Shown here in pieces: positions 16,218-25,213 of a stretch of DNA of 38,664 nt. Position 1 is the stretch's first letter. Each line of letters opens with the position of its first letter. Where the stretch lies: positions 207-38,870 of the forward strand of contig UEHQ01000023.1 in NCBI GenBank assembly GCA_900489925.1, written 5' to 3'. The position numbers were made by a program, and so were the translations under genes. Under the pieces are notes generated by a model that was not told the DNA's origin, searched no databases, and saw only the letters and a program-made list of their open reading frames with translations. This stretch comes from Hyphomicrobiales bacterium (GTDB lineage Bacteria > Pseudomonadota > Alphaproteobacteria > Rhizobiales > Rhizobiaceae).

Positions 16218-16259
16218 TGGACGCCCCTCCCCGTATCCGGGAAGAGGCCATTTCAAAGA

Positions 16260-16985
16260 CTACTGCTTCACCACGATCGGCGCCTTGTTCGGCACGCGGT
16301 CGTAAAGATCGATGATGTCCTGGTTCAGCAGGCGCACGCAGCCGGACGATACGGCCTTGCCGATCGAACGCCAGTCGGGATTGCCGTGCAGGCGGTAGAG
16401 CGTGTCTTCCCCACCGGAGAAGATGTAGAGCGCGCGGGCGCCGAGCGGGTTTTTCAGGCCCGGTTCCATGCCGCCGTTCTCGATCGAGTATTTGACGAGC
16501 TCCGGCTGGCGCGCAACCATCTCGTTCGGTGGCTTCCAGCGCGGCCACCTCTGGCGCCACTGGATGACGCCGGAGCCCTGCCAGGCAAAGCCCTCGCGAC
16601 CGATACCGACACCATAGCGCATGGCCGTGCCGCCGGGCTGCACGAGATAGAGGAAGCGCGAAGGCGTATCGACAACGATGGTGCCAGGTGCTTCGCCGGT
16701 CGGATCGATCACCTGCTGGCGATAGAAGCGCGGATCGATCTGCTGATAGGGAACAGCGGGAATCAAGAAGCCGCCGTCCTCGATGGGACCGTACATGACG
16801 GCCAGTTCGGCGTCGGTGGGTGCCGGTGTCGTCTGGAAGGCGCGAACCGGATTGGGGAAGGAGATCGGCTGGCCGATCGGCCCGCTGCTGCCCGAAGAAG
16901 AGGCGCAGCCTGCCAGCGCCGACGCCGCGGTCAGGGCCGAAAGGGACAGGAAGCTGCGACGGGAGATAGTTTTTTCAAAGCTCAT
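16260..16985 (-). CDS. L,D-transpeptidase (YkuD), Tat-type lipoprotein
   Basis: This 241-residue protein has an N-terminus that combines a twin-arginine motif (ISRRSFLSLSA, residues 7-17) with a lipobox LAGC (Cys27), indicating Tat export and lipid anchoring. The YkuD catalytic signature HGNPDW...SSGCVR gives His200 and the nucleophile Cys216. YkuD enzymes form or cleave 3-3 peptidoglycan crosslinks, or attach proteins to peptidoglycan. The ATG at 16985 gives a clean signal; the longer ORF adds 40 residues with no signal character. It lies 170 bp downstream of a paralogue in the same direction. The catalytic C-terminal region is strongly conserved between the two copies. Confidence 0.92.
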   Translation of the reverse strand: MSFEKTISRRSFLSLSALTAASALAGCASSSGSSGPIGQPISFPNPVRAFQTTPAPTDAELAVMYGPIEDGGFLIPAVPYQQIDPRFYRQQVIDPTGEAPGTIVVDTPSRFLYLVQPGGTAMRYGVGIGREGFAWQGSGVIQWRQRWPRWKPPNEMVARQPELVKYSIENGGMEPGLKNPLGARALYIFSGGEDTLYRLHGNPDWRSIGKAVSSGCVRLLNQDIIDLYDRVPNKAPIVVKQ

Positions 16986-17155
16986 AACGCGGGTCTGGTT
17001 TCCTTTAGCGCGGGAACGACGAACGCCGTTCCCTGGAGGGTTGTTCAACGCCGGTGACGACAGAATTGAAATTATCCCGTTGTACTGAATAAACCATAAC
17101 CTCACGAAGACGTGTCCGCTGTTCAGCGAACGTTCTCACGTCCCCTGTGGCACGG

Positions 17156-17992
17156 CTACATCACAACGATCTCCGCCTTGGCCGGAACCCGATCGTAAAG
17201 GTCTACCACATCCTGATTGAGCATGCGCACGCAACCCGACGACGTCGACTTTCCGACCGATTGCCAGTCCGGTGTTCCGTGGATGCGGTAGAGCGTATCC
17301 TGGCCACCCTTGAAGATATAGAGAGCCCGCGCGCCGAGCGGATTTCCGAGGCCGGGGTTCATGCCGCCGTTGGCAGCAGAGAAGGAGCGGATATCGGGCT
17401 GACGCTCGACCATTTCATCAGGCGGCGTCCAGCGCGGCCATTTCGCCTTCCACTGAATGACGCCACGTCCCGACCATGCATAGCCTTCGCGGCCGAGGCC
17501 GACACCGTAGCGCATTGCCTTGCCGTTGGGCTCGATGAAATAGAGGTGTTTGGTGCGGGTATCGACGACGATCGTACCAGGCTTTTCCTTGGTCGGATAA
17601 TCGACCTCCTGCCGCAGATATTGCGGATCGATGCGGCTGATCGGAATAGCCGGCAGGGTGAAGTCGGTGTCGCGTACTTGGCCGTAAAGGGCGGCGTTGA
17701 CGGGGTTGCTCACCGGCAGGCCGTAGGTCCTGCTCGTGTTCGCACCCGGGATGCCATAGGTCTGGTTATAGATCGTTGCCGGGACGCCGGGGCGCTGCGG
17801 CACCGGCGCATCGATCGGCTTGACGCGCATGGGATCGACACCGGGCGGCTGATAGAAGACCGGCGAGGTCTCCTGCACGAAACGGGCGGGATCGGTGGCG
17901 CCGGTATCCGGAATAAGGATGTTGCAGCCGCTCAGGCACAGAGCTGCGACAGCAAGCCCGGCAATGGACGACACCCGGCTGAGACCATTCAT
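17156..17992 (-). CDS. L,D-transpeptidase (YkuD), Sec-type lipoprotein
   Basis: This 278-residue protein has a Sec lipoprotein signal (AGLAVAALCLSGC, Cys23), a proline-rich linker of about 90 residues and a YkuD domain. The domain carries the tyrosine-rich GREGYAWSGRGVIQWKAKWP segment and the active-site motif HGTPDW...SSGCVR (His238, Cys254). It is a tandem paralogue of the adjacent downstream gene, but lacks the twin-arginine motif and has a longer linker. It should act in the periplasm on peptidoglycan. A GACGTG/CACGTC stem (17109-17142) just past its stop may be a weak terminator or a processing site between the two genes. Confidence 0.92.
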   Translation of the reverse strand: MNGLSRVSSIAGLAVAALCLSGCNILIPDTGATDPARFVQETSPVFYQPPGVDPMRVKPIDAPVPQRPGVPATIYNQTYGIPGANTSRTYGLPVSNPVNAALYGQVRDTDFTLPAIPISRIDPQYLRQEVDYPTKEKPGTIVVDTRTKHLYFIEPNGKAMRYGVGLGREGYAWSGRGVIQWKAKWPRWTPPDEMVERQPDIRSFSAANGGMNPGLGNPLGARALYIFKGGQDTLYRIHGTPDWQSVGKSTSSGCVRMLNQDVVDLYDRVPAKAEIVVM

Positions 17993-18098
17993 AAAACCAC
18001 CCTCATCGATGACAGCGACACGTATAGCTGGCGCGAGAATGGCAAACGCGGCTGGCGCGAAGCTGGTGGCATGGCTGCATCGCCACCAGCCGAGACGA

Positions 18099-19022
18099 CT
18101 ACGCGGCGACGCCGTGGAAGAAGCGGATGCTTTGCGCGATCTCGGCCGGCAGCGCCGAGGTGTGGTTGCCCGTCACCGTATCCGTTTCGATCCGCACGCC
18201 TGCGCTACGCGCGCGACTGGCGAGCAGCCCCGCGCGGTCGTTGAAATGCGACTCATCGGTGCCATGGACGACGCGGACCGGGCATTTGAAGCTCTGCGCG
18301 TAGCAAAGCGCGGTGCGCACCTCGAACTCGTGGCTGTTTTCATCGTCGAAGCGAATGTCCTGCGGGTAGCGATTGAAGAAGCGAAAGGCGTCGGGATTGC
18401 CCGATATCGGCGCGGCCGCCCGGAACTTCTCGGTGCTCATCGAGGCAAGCATCGTCAGCGTTCCGCCGATGCTGTGGCCCGCAATGAAAAGACGATTGGC
18501 GTCGACACCGGGAAGATGCGCCAGGCGGTCGGCGGCGGAGAGCACATCATCCACTTCGTCGTAGAAGCCGGAGAAATTGCCCATCTGCCCGTTTTCGCCG
18601 CGCATGGTCGGCATCATCACGACGTATCCAGCGTCGACATAGGGATCCATCAGGTTCCAGTGCCCACGCCCCATGGCGTTGCCGCCATGCAGGAAGAGAA
18701 CGGCTGGCTTCGGCTTGCTCTCGCGCTTGTATTTCGAGACCCAGGCGATCAATTCGAGTTCGCCGCCATAGCCGGAGCGATAGAAGATCTTGTCGGCACC
18801 GACAGGCGCATCGAGCGGCTCGTACTTGTCGGGAGCCGGGCCTTTCTGCAGCAGCTTGGTGTGGAAATGCTTGCGGACCTTGGCGTAGTCGCGGGCAATC
18901 AGGCGAGGCTCGGCAGGTACATCGAACGCATCGGCCACGCGCGGCAGAACGAGCGCACCGGCCATGCCTGCAAGCAGCAGGCGGCGTTGGCGAAGAAAGG
19001 TCTTATCGTTGTCTTTTGTCAT
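18099..19022 (-). CDS. Exported alpha/beta hydrolase (dienelactone hydrolase-like)
   Basis: This 307-residue protein has a basic N-terminus with a hydrophobic run (RQRRLLLAGMAGALVLP, ending ADA near residue 32) that looks like a Tat or Sec signal. The hydrolase core shows the oxyanion loop LFLHGGNAM (about 109-117), the nucleophile elbow AGHSIGG (Ser184), the acid in VVHGTDESHF (Asp256) and the general base in GNHTSA (His287), so the catalytic triad is complete. It belongs to the prolyl oligopeptidase/dienelactone hydrolase-like group; the substrate is unknown. It lies 118 bp downstream of the DNA ligase in the same direction, and a functional link is not evident. Confidence 0.85.
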   Translation of the reverse strand: MTKDNDKTFLRQRRLLLAGMAGALVLPRVADAFDVPAEPRLIARDYAKVRKHFHTKLLQKGPAPDKYEPLDAPVGADKIFYRSGYGGELELIAWVSKYKRESKPKPAVLFLHGGNAMGRGHWNLMDPYVDAGYVVMMPTMRGENGQMGNFSGFYDEVDDVLSAADRLAHLPGVDANRLFIAGHSIGGTLTMLASMSTEKFRAAAPISGNPDAFRFFNRYPQDIRFDDENSHEFEVRTALCYAQSFKCPVRVVHGTDESHFNDRAGLLASRARSAGVRIETDTVTGNHTSALPAEIAQSIRFFHGVAA

Positions 19023-19140
19023 GTCGCTATTCCGTCTTTCCCCGCGTCCAACGGGAAAATTGCACCCGGCATGCAGCTTCGCCAACACACATTGTGTTGA
19101 GGATCGGTTGCCTGCGTCATTTTGCGTCAGGGAAAAACCG

Positions 19141-20766
19141 TCATTCCGATGTTGCATCGATCATCGCAATGAGGGTTTGGAGGCGATCCGCCTCGGCGGG
19201 AGGCTTGTCCTGTCGTAATCGGGAGATTCGCGGGAAGCGCATGGCCACGCCGGACTTGTGCCGATTCGAGCGATTGATGCCGTCGAAGGCCACCTCCACG
19301 ACGAAACCGAAGTCCTTGTCGGCACGCACGGCGCGGACGGGACCAAAGCGCTCGGTGGTGTTGTTGCGGACGAACTTGTCGAGAATTTCGAGTTCGGCGT
19401 CGGTAAAGCCGAAATAGGCCTTGCCGACTGGAACCAGCTGTTCGCCGTCCGGCGTTTCGGTCCAGACCCCGAAGGTGAAATCAGAATAGTAGCTTGAGCG
19501 TTTGCCGTGGCCGCGCTGGGCATACATCAAGACGCAGTCGACGTTGTAGGGGTTGCGCTTCCATTTGAACCACGGCCCTTTCAATCGGCCCGCCTGATAG
19601 ACGCTGTCGCGGCGCTTTATCATCACCCCTTCGATGACGGGATCGGGTGGCGAGGAGCGCAACCGGTCCAGCTCGTCCCACGAGGTGAAGTCCACCAGCG
19701 AAGAGAGGTCGAAGCGGTCGTGCGGCGCCACCTCGACGATCTCCGAAAGACGCTCGCGTCGTTCGAGATATGTGCGGCCCCGCACATCCTCGTCACCGTC
19801 GAACAGCAGGTCGTAGGCCCGGATAAAGGCCGGATAGTCTTCGAGCATCCTGCCCGCAACCGTCTTTCGGTTCAGGCGCTGCTGCAGGTCGGAAAATGTT
19901 CTCGTCGGGCTGTTCGAACGCGCCGTGCCGCCGACCAGTAACTCGCCATCCATGACGCCGTTGAAGGTGATCGCGTCGACGATATCGGGAAAGGCCGTCG
20001 TGATGTCGTCACCGGAGCGGGAATATATCTTGCGGGTTTCGCCCGAGCGTGACAGCTGCACGCGAATACCGTCCCACTTCCACTCGGCGGCATAGTCCGC
20101 TGGATCGAGATTGGCCAGATCCCCCTCTCCAACAGGATTTGCCAGCATCACGGAGTGAAAGATGGCAGGTGTCGCCAGCACAGGCTTGCCGCCGCGCCCC
20201 TCGAGCCAGGCAAAGAGATTTTCGTAGGGAGGCGCCAGGCCGTGCCACAGGGTTTCGATCTCCGTCACGTCCCTGCCACCGAGATCCGCCAGCGCCTGTT
20301 TTGCCAGGCGCGCCGATACCCCGATGCGCAGCGCACCGGTCGCGAGCTTGATAAAGGCGAAGCGCCCAGAAGGATCGAGGCGATCCAGCAAGTCGCGCAC
20401 GAAGCTGCGAACCTCCGTACGACCGAGCGAGTTCATCTGAACGACGACATCGCCGAGGCGCGGCTGGCCAAGCGCCGAGCGCTCGATGTCCTTCTCGTTG
20501 TCCCAAACAAGCGAGATGGTCTCGGCAAGATCGCCGACATAGTCGTACGAGTAGCGAAAGAGCACCTCGTCCATCCGTTCCAGCACGAGCTCGCGCAGCA
20601 TGGCCGGCTTGACGTTGCGCACCTCCAGCGTGCCGGCAATGGCAGCGAGACCGTAGCCACGATCGGGGTCAGGCGTATTCCTGAAATAATCGGCCAGCAG
20701 CTTGAGCTTGCCGTTGCGGCTCGGGGTCAGCACGAGGCGATCGAGGAGATCGGCGAAAGCCTTCAT
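19141..20766 (-). CDS. ATP-dependent DNA ligase (exonuclease/helicase-associated type)
   Basis: This 541-residue protein has an N-terminal DNA-binding domain, then the nucleotidyltransferase domain with motif I EWKWDGIR (Lys230 as the AMP-accepting lysine), motif IV IEGVMIKRRDS and motif V WFKWKR, and an OB-fold domain to the end. Its length and architecture match the ligase of the bacterial exonuclease-ligase-helicase-phosphoesterase cluster rather than LigD, as there is no polymerase or 3'-phosphoesterase module. It seals DNA nicks in repair. It lies 61 bp downstream of the exonuclease in the same direction. The cluster's helicase and phosphoesterase are not next to it. Confidence 0.93.
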   Translation of the reverse strand: MKAFADLLDRLVLTPSRNGKLKLLADYFRNTPDPDRGYGLAAIAGTLEVRNVKPAMLRELVLERMDEVLFRYSYDYVGDLAETISLVWDNEKDIERSALGQPRLGDVVVQMNSLGRTEVRSFVRDLLDRLDPSGRFAFIKLATGALRIGVSARLAKQALADLGGRDVTEIETLWHGLAPPYENLFAWLEGRGGKPVLATPAIFHSVMLANPVGEGDLANLDPADYAAEWKWDGIRVQLSRSGETRKIYSRSGDDITTAFPDIVDAITFNGVMDGELLVGGTARSNSPTRTFSDLQQRLNRKTVAGRMLEDYPAFIRAYDLLFDGDEDVRGRTYLERRERLSEIVEVAPHDRFDLSSLVDFTSWDELDRLRSSPPDPVIEGVMIKRRDSVYQAGRLKGPWFKWKRNPYNVDCVLMYAQRGHGKRSSYYSDFTFGVWTETPDGEQLVPVGKAYFGFTDAELEILDKFVRNNTTERFGPVRAVRADKDFGFVVEVAFDGINRSNRHKSGVAMRFPRISRLRQDKPPAEADRLQTLIAMIDATSE

Positions 20767-20827
20767 CGGCAGTCTCCCGCTGGCGATCGAGCGGCGACGT
20801 ATTGCTGGAAAAGAGAGCTCACCACCA

Positions 20828-21838
20828 TCAATCGCCCTCGTCCTCGTAGCCTACGAGGTGCAGCGGCTTGGCCTTGATGCCCTGCAGCTCGCACCAGCGC
20901 ACCAGTGCTTCCTCGCGGCCGTGCGTGACCCAGACCTCCCCGGGGCGCAATTCCGATATGGTTTCTGTGAGTTCCGGCCAATCGCAATGATCGGAAATGA
21001 CCAGCGGCAGCTCCACCCCCTGTTGCTTGGCACGCTGGCGCACCATCATCCAGCCAGAGGCGAAGGCCGGCAGCGGCTCGTTGAAACGCCTCGCCCAGCG
21101 GTCGGAGAAGGCCGACGACGGACCGACGACGATGGCGCCATTGAACATGGCCTTGTCGCTGGTTTCGATCGTGGCCGGCCGCAACTCGCCAAGGTCGATG
21201 CCCTGGCTGACATAGTAGTCGCAAAGCTTTTCCATGGCGCCGTGAATGTAGATCGGCTGGTCATAGCCGGTATCGCGCAACAGCCGTATCACCCTTTGCG
21301 CCTTGCCGAGCGCGTAGGCACCGATCAGATGCGTCCGCTCGGGAAACTGCCGTAGCGAGGCGTAGAGCTTGGCCATCTCACCGGCGGGATCCGGATGATG
21401 AAAGACCGGCAAGCCGAAGGTCGCTTCCGTGATGAAGACGTCGCAGGCGACCGGCTCATAGGCCGCGCAGGTCGGGTCTGGGCGGCGCTTGTAATCGCCC
21501 GAGACGACGATCCGCGTGCCGTCCTTCTCGATGGCGATCTGCGCGGAGCCAAGCACATGCCCCGCGGGATGGAAGCTCACGGTGACGCCATTCACCGTCA
21601 TCACCTCGCCAAGGGCAGCCGCCTGCTCGCTTCCACAGAATCCATCGCCGTAGCGGATGCGCATGATATCGAGCGTCTGGCGCGTTGCGAGCACATTGGC
21701 ATGGCCTGATCGTGCATGGTCCGAATGGCCGTGCGTGATCAATGCCCGCTCAACCGGACGTACGGGATCGACATAGAATTGTCCGGCGGGGCAATAAAGC
21801 CCCTCGGGTGCGGGATAAAGCAACGCATCAGGTCTCAT
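20828..21838 (-). CDS. Ligase-associated DNA exonuclease (metallo-beta-lactamase/beta-CASP)
   Basis: This 336-residue protein has the metal-binding motif THGHSDHA (His36, His38, Asp40, His41), HPAGHVLGSAQ, a VSGDYKRRPDP strand and a beta-CASP insertion. This is the arrangement of the DNA-repair exonuclease encoded with an ATP-dependent ligase. Characterised homologues are metal-dependent 5' exo- and endonucleases of single-stranded DNA. It is followed 61 bp later by the ligase gene, so the pair should be co-transcribed. It is divergent from the Tat-exported repeat protein. Confidence 0.92.
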   Translation of the reverse strand: MRPDALLYPAPEGLYCPAGQFYVDPVRPVERALITHGHSDHARSGHANVLATRQTLDIMRIRYGDGFCGSEQAAALGEVMTVNGVTVSFHPAGHVLGSAQIAIEKDGTRIVVSGDYKRRPDPTCAAYEPVACDVFITEATFGLPVFHHPDPAGEMAKLYASLRQFPERTHLIGAYALGKAQRVIRLLRDTGYDQPIYIHGAMEKLCDYYVSQGIDLGELRPATIETSDKAMFNGAIVVGPSSAFSDRWARRFNEPLPAFASGWMMVRQRAKQQGVELPLVISDHCDWPELTETISELRPGEVWVTHGREEALVRWCELQGIKAKPLHLVGYEDEGD

Positions 21839-22015
21839 CAGGCGTTAAGATAGCGGCAAACGCCGGAACGGCCAGCGCAATTCCTGCCGGTGTAAGACGG
21901 CACCGACTGCAGTGTCCCGACCGGGAGATCGCCGCTCACTCCTTGATTTACAAGTCGTTGCTTCACGCCGCCACGATGACCCGAAATGATACAGATGTCG
22001 CGGCATGCTTCCTGC

Positions 22016-23404
22016 ATGACTATCCGCATGAACCAGCCTCTCTCGACACCGTCCCGCCGCGAACTCCTTCGTCTTGCTGCCCTTGCGGCCGCGGCGCTGT
22101 CGGCGCCTGCCGCCTTCGCGGCAGCCCAACAGGCTGACCTGCGCGGGTCGATTGATGCTATCCGCTACAAGACCCTGCCCGCCAGCGGCGACCGCAAGAG
22201 CACTAGCCTGCAAAAGATGATCGATGAAGCGTCGCAGTCGAACGTGCCGGTGTTCCTGCCGCCTGGCACCTACAAGGTCTCCAACCTGACACTGCCGGAC
22301 AACACCCGCATCACCGGCGTCCCCGGAGCATCGCGGATCGTCTACACCGGCGACGGGCACCTGTTTTCGGCCGAGAACGTCAAGCGCATCGAACTCTCCA
22401 ACATCGTGATCGATGGCCAGAACCGCTGGCTTGGCGACTATGCCGGCGCGCTGGTGCAATTCTCCGGCATCGACGAAGTGTTGATCGACAATTGCGAGAT
22501 CATCGGCAGTCGCAAGCACGCGCTGCAGCTCGAGCGCTGCGGCGGGCGGATCGAGCGCAGCAGGATATCGGGCGCCGGGCAATCCGGGATCTATGCGGTC
22601 GAGTCCGCTGGGCTCTCCGTCACCGGCAATGAAGTCTTCGACTGCGGCAACGGCGGCATCCTCATTCACCGCTGGAAGAAGGCGGATGACGACAGCATCG
22701 TCAACAGCAACCGCGTCTACCGGATCCGGGCCAACGACGGCGGAACAGGGCAGAACGGCAACGGCATCAACATCTTCCGCGCCGACAACGTTGCGGTCAC
22801 GAACAACCACGTCTCCGACTGCGCGTTCAGCGCTATCCGCGCCAACTCGGCCTCCAACATCCAGATCAATGGCAACCAGTGCTTGCGCTCCGGCGAGACG
22901 GCGCTCTACGTCGAGTTCGAATTCCAGGGCGCTGTCGTCTCGGGCAACATGATCGACGGCGCCGCCAATGGCATATCGATCGCCAACTTCGACAAGGGCG
23001 GCAGGCTCGCGAGCGTGACCGGCAACGTGGTGCGCAACCTCACCCTGAAAGGACCCTACGAACACGAGCTCGGCTTCGGTGTCGGAATTGCGGCGGAGGC
23101 CGACACGCTTATTTCGGGGAATGTCATCGAGAATACGCCGCGCTGGGGCATGCAACTCGGCTGGGGGCCTTACCTGCGCAATCTCGTCGTCAACGGCAAC
23201 ATCATCCGCAAGGCCGGGGTCGGCTGCGCGGTGTCGGTCGCAGACGGTGCGGGAACTGCCATCATCACCGACAACGTGTTTCAGGAAACGGCTGGCGGCG
23301 CAGTCATCGGCTTTGCCTGGGACAAGAAGATGTCCGACGAACTGGCGGAGAACGGACAGAACCCCTACCCGCAGCTCACCATCGAGCGCAATCGGATCTC
23401 GTGA
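22016..23404 (+). CDS. Tat-translocated parallel beta-helix repeat protein (TIGR03808-like)
   Basis: This protein of about 462 residues has a twin-arginine signal (TPSRRELLRLAALAAAALSA ending AFA) and then a right-handed beta-helix made of many short repeats with NxV/NxI ladders, such as SGNMIDGA, TGNVVRNLT, NGNIIRKAG and TDNVFQETA. The first coils include VPVFLPPGTYKVSNLTLPD, typical of pectate lyase-like folds. It matches the TIGR03808 'twin-arginine translocated repetitive protein' family of Rhizobiales, presumed periplasmic or secreted and of unknown activity. In-frame ATGs at 21986, 21995, 22016 and 22028 all lack a strong Shine-Dalgarno sequence, so the exact start is uncertain. Confidence 0.85.
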   Translation: MTIRMNQPLSTPSRRELLRLAALAAAALSAPAAFAAAQQADLRGSIDAIRYKTLPASGDRKSTSLQKMIDEASQSNVPVFLPPGTYKVSNLTLPDNTRITGVPGASRIVYTGDGHLFSAENVKRIELSNIVIDGQNRWLGDYAGALVQFSGIDEVLIDNCEIIGSRKHALQLERCGGRIERSRISGAGQSGIYAVESAGLSVTGNEVFDCGNGGILIHRWKKADDDSIVNSNRVYRIRANDGGTGQNGNGINIFRADNVAVTNNHVSDCAFSAIRANSASNIQINGNQCLRSGETALYVEFEFQGAVVSGNMIDGAANGISIANFDKGGRLASVTGNVVRNLTLKGPYEHELGFGVGIAAEADTLISGNVIENTPRWGMQLGWGPYLRNLVVNGNIIRKAGVGCAVSVADGAGTAIITDNVFQETAGGAVIGFAWDKKMSDELAENGQNPYPQLTIERNRIS

Positions 23405-23420
23405 CCACGCATGCCTCATC

Positions 23421-23435
23421 AACGCGCCTCGCGTT
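23421..23435 (+). terminator. Short hairpin after the beta-helix gene
   Basis: AACGCG (23421-23426), CCT and CGCGTT (23430-23435) form a 6-bp stem 17 bp past the stop. No T-run follows, so termination is only possible. Confidence 0.25.
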
Positions 23436-23539
23436 GGCGGATGTATCAAAACCTTTCATTGATCAATCAGGGCGGGACACTTCCGCTGCGGCGATGTGGG
23501 TTCTAGTTTCCCTGCATATCAAGAAAGGGGATCTCTGAC

Positions 23540-24199
23540 ATGCTTACGATCTACGGCGTTTATCGTTCGCGCGCCTCGCGCGTCTACTGGATGGCAAATG
23601 AGCTTGGACTGGAGTTCAAGTCGGTGCCGGTGCTGCAGGCAAGGCGGATCGACAATCCGCTGGCCGCGGATGCACCAATCAACACGCTGTCACCCGAATT
23701 CGTGGCGATCAATCCGATGTCGATGATCCCGAGCATCAAGGATGGCGACCTCGTGATGCACGAGTCATTGGCCATCACTCTCTACCTCGCGCGCAAGCAT
23801 GGCGGTGAGTTCGCTGGAAAAACCGTCGAGGAAGACGGTTTGCTGACGATGTGGACGCTGTGGGCGGCCACTGAGGTCGAGCCGCAAACGATCAAGATCG
23901 TTACGACCTATGACAACGAGAAGGAAAACACCGACGAGGGCAAGGCAACGATCGCTGTCTCGACCCGTTCGCTGAAGCGGCAGTTCGCGGTGCTGGAGAA
24001 GCACCTCGCGACCACGGACTACCTCGTCGGCAACCGCTTTACCGCCGCCGATCTGAACCTTGCCGAGGTGCTGCGTTATGCGCAAACCGAACAGGCGCTG
24101 TTTGCGGCCCATCCGAAGGTCGATGCCTGGATCAAGCGTTGCCAGGCCCGCCCGGCCTATATCGCCATGCAGGCGACGCGTTCGCAAGAGCCGATCTGA
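23540..24199 (+). CDS. Glutathione S-transferase-family protein
   Basis: This 219-residue cytosolic protein has an N-terminal thioredoxin-like domain (LTIYGVYRSRASRVYW, then NPMSMIPSIKDGDLVMHESLAI with the cis-proline and the glutathione-binding E-S pair) and a C-terminal helical domain (YLVGNRFTAADLNLAEVLR, the N-capping box of the GST fold). AAAGGGG lies upstream at suitable spacing. The reaction and the electrophile are unknown. It ends directly against the LysR gene on the other strand: the two stop codons together make TGATCA with no base between them. Confidence 0.88.
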   Translation: MLTIYGVYRSRASRVYWMANELGLEFKSVPVLQARRIDNPLAADAPINTLSPEFVAINPMSMIPSIKDGDLVMHESLAITLYLARKHGGEFAGKTVEEDGLLTMWTLWAATEVEPQTIKIVTTYDNEKENTDEGKATIAVSTRSLKRQFAVLEKHLATTDYLVGNRFTAADLNLAEVLRYAQTEQALFAAHPKVDAWIKRCQARPAYIAMQATRSQEPI

Positions 24200-25096
24200 T
24201 CAGGGAAAGAGCTTCAAGGTGCCGGTCATCTCCTCGCGGATCCAGGCCTTGAAGTCCCGCACCTTCTTGGGTTCGCGTGCGCCTTCGGCCGTGATGAAAT
24301 AATGGCCGAAGCCGGTCTTGGCACGGATCGCGAAAGGCGCGACCAGCTGCCCCTGTTCAAGCGCATAGCCGGCAAGCGTCTGCCAGGCCAGCATGACGCC
24401 CTGCCCGGCGATCGCCGCATCCAGGCATAGCGATGCATCGTTGAAGACGTGGCGCGTTTCGAGCGTCGCGCCGGGCAACCCCGCTTCGCGCATCCAGACG
24501 TCCCAGCCAAACATCGCGTGTCCGTCGATGATGGCTGGCAAGACAAGGAGATCGGCCGGCTGGCTCAGCCTTGCGGCCATCGCCGGCGAGCAGACCGGAA
24601 AGACCTCCTGCGCCAGCAGCAGATCTGCATTCACGCCCGGCCAATGACCTTCTCCCACACGGATGCCGATATCGACGTCGCAAAGTGCCGGATCGACAAG
24701 CCGGGTGGTCGCGTCCATGCGCAAATTGATGTCGGGATGGCGTTCGGCGAAGCGGTCGAGCCTGTAAACCAGCCAGCGCGCCGCAAAAACCGGCGCCACC
24801 GAGATCGTCAGGATGCTGTCGTCCCTGCGCTGTACGGAGGCGACGGCCTGTGACAGGCGTTGAAAGCCCTCCGTCAGGATTGCGAGCAGCCGTGCGCCGG
24901 TTTCGGTCGCCACCATCCCCTTCGGCGTGCGCTCGAAGATGATCTGCTGAAGCTGAGCTTCCGCCTTGATCACCTGCTGGCTGACCGCACCGATCGACAC
25001 GCTCAACTCGTCCGCCGCGGCCTGCAACGACCCAAGCCGCCCGACCGCCTCGAGCGCGCGCAAGCCATTCAGGTGAACGGAATTCAGATTTCTCAT
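24200..25096 (-). CDS. LysR-family regulator (GcvA-like)
   Basis: This 298-residue protein has an N-terminal helix-turn-helix (GSLQAAADELSVSIGAVSQQ, about residues 22-41) and a GcvA/AmpR-type effector domain: ISVAPVFAARWLVYRLDRF, then DVDIGIRVGEG. The ATG at 25096 is the only reasonable start, though no clear Shine-Dalgarno sequence precedes it. Its target is unknown; the convergent GST gene is a possible one but is not divergent, so the usual LysR logic does not point to it. Confidence 0.9.
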   Translation of the reverse strand: MRNLNSVHLNGLRALEAVGRLGSLQAAADELSVSIGAVSQQVIKAEAQLQQIIFERTPKGMVATETGARLLAILTEGFQRLSQAVASVQRRDDSILTISVAPVFAARWLVYRLDRFAERHPDINLRMDATTRLVDPALCDVDIGIRVGEGHWPGVNADLLLAQEVFPVCSPAMAARLSQPADLLVLPAIIDGHAMFGWDVWMREAGLPGATLETRHVFNDASLCLDAAIAGQGVMLAWQTLAGYALEQGQLVAPFAIRAKTGFGHYFITAEGAREPKKVRDFKAWIREEMTGTLKLFP

Positions 25097-25213
25097 ATAG
25101 TTTTTCTAAAGCAGCCTCTGATTAATCTCAATTGAATTCCGCATCTGCGCCGATGATAATTCCTACTTAGACTATAGCCATGCGTACCCATAGCACCAGC
25201 GAGGGTGAGGCAG

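Noticed and set aside
17147..19100. Plus-strand ORFs of 365 and 401 codons
   Set aside because: Antisense to the L,D-transpeptidase and hydrolase genes, both of which have complete active sites.
21845..23449. Minus-strand 534-codon ORF
   Set aside because: Antisense to the beta-helix repeat protein; composition dominated by Asp, Val, Arg and Ala, with no motif.
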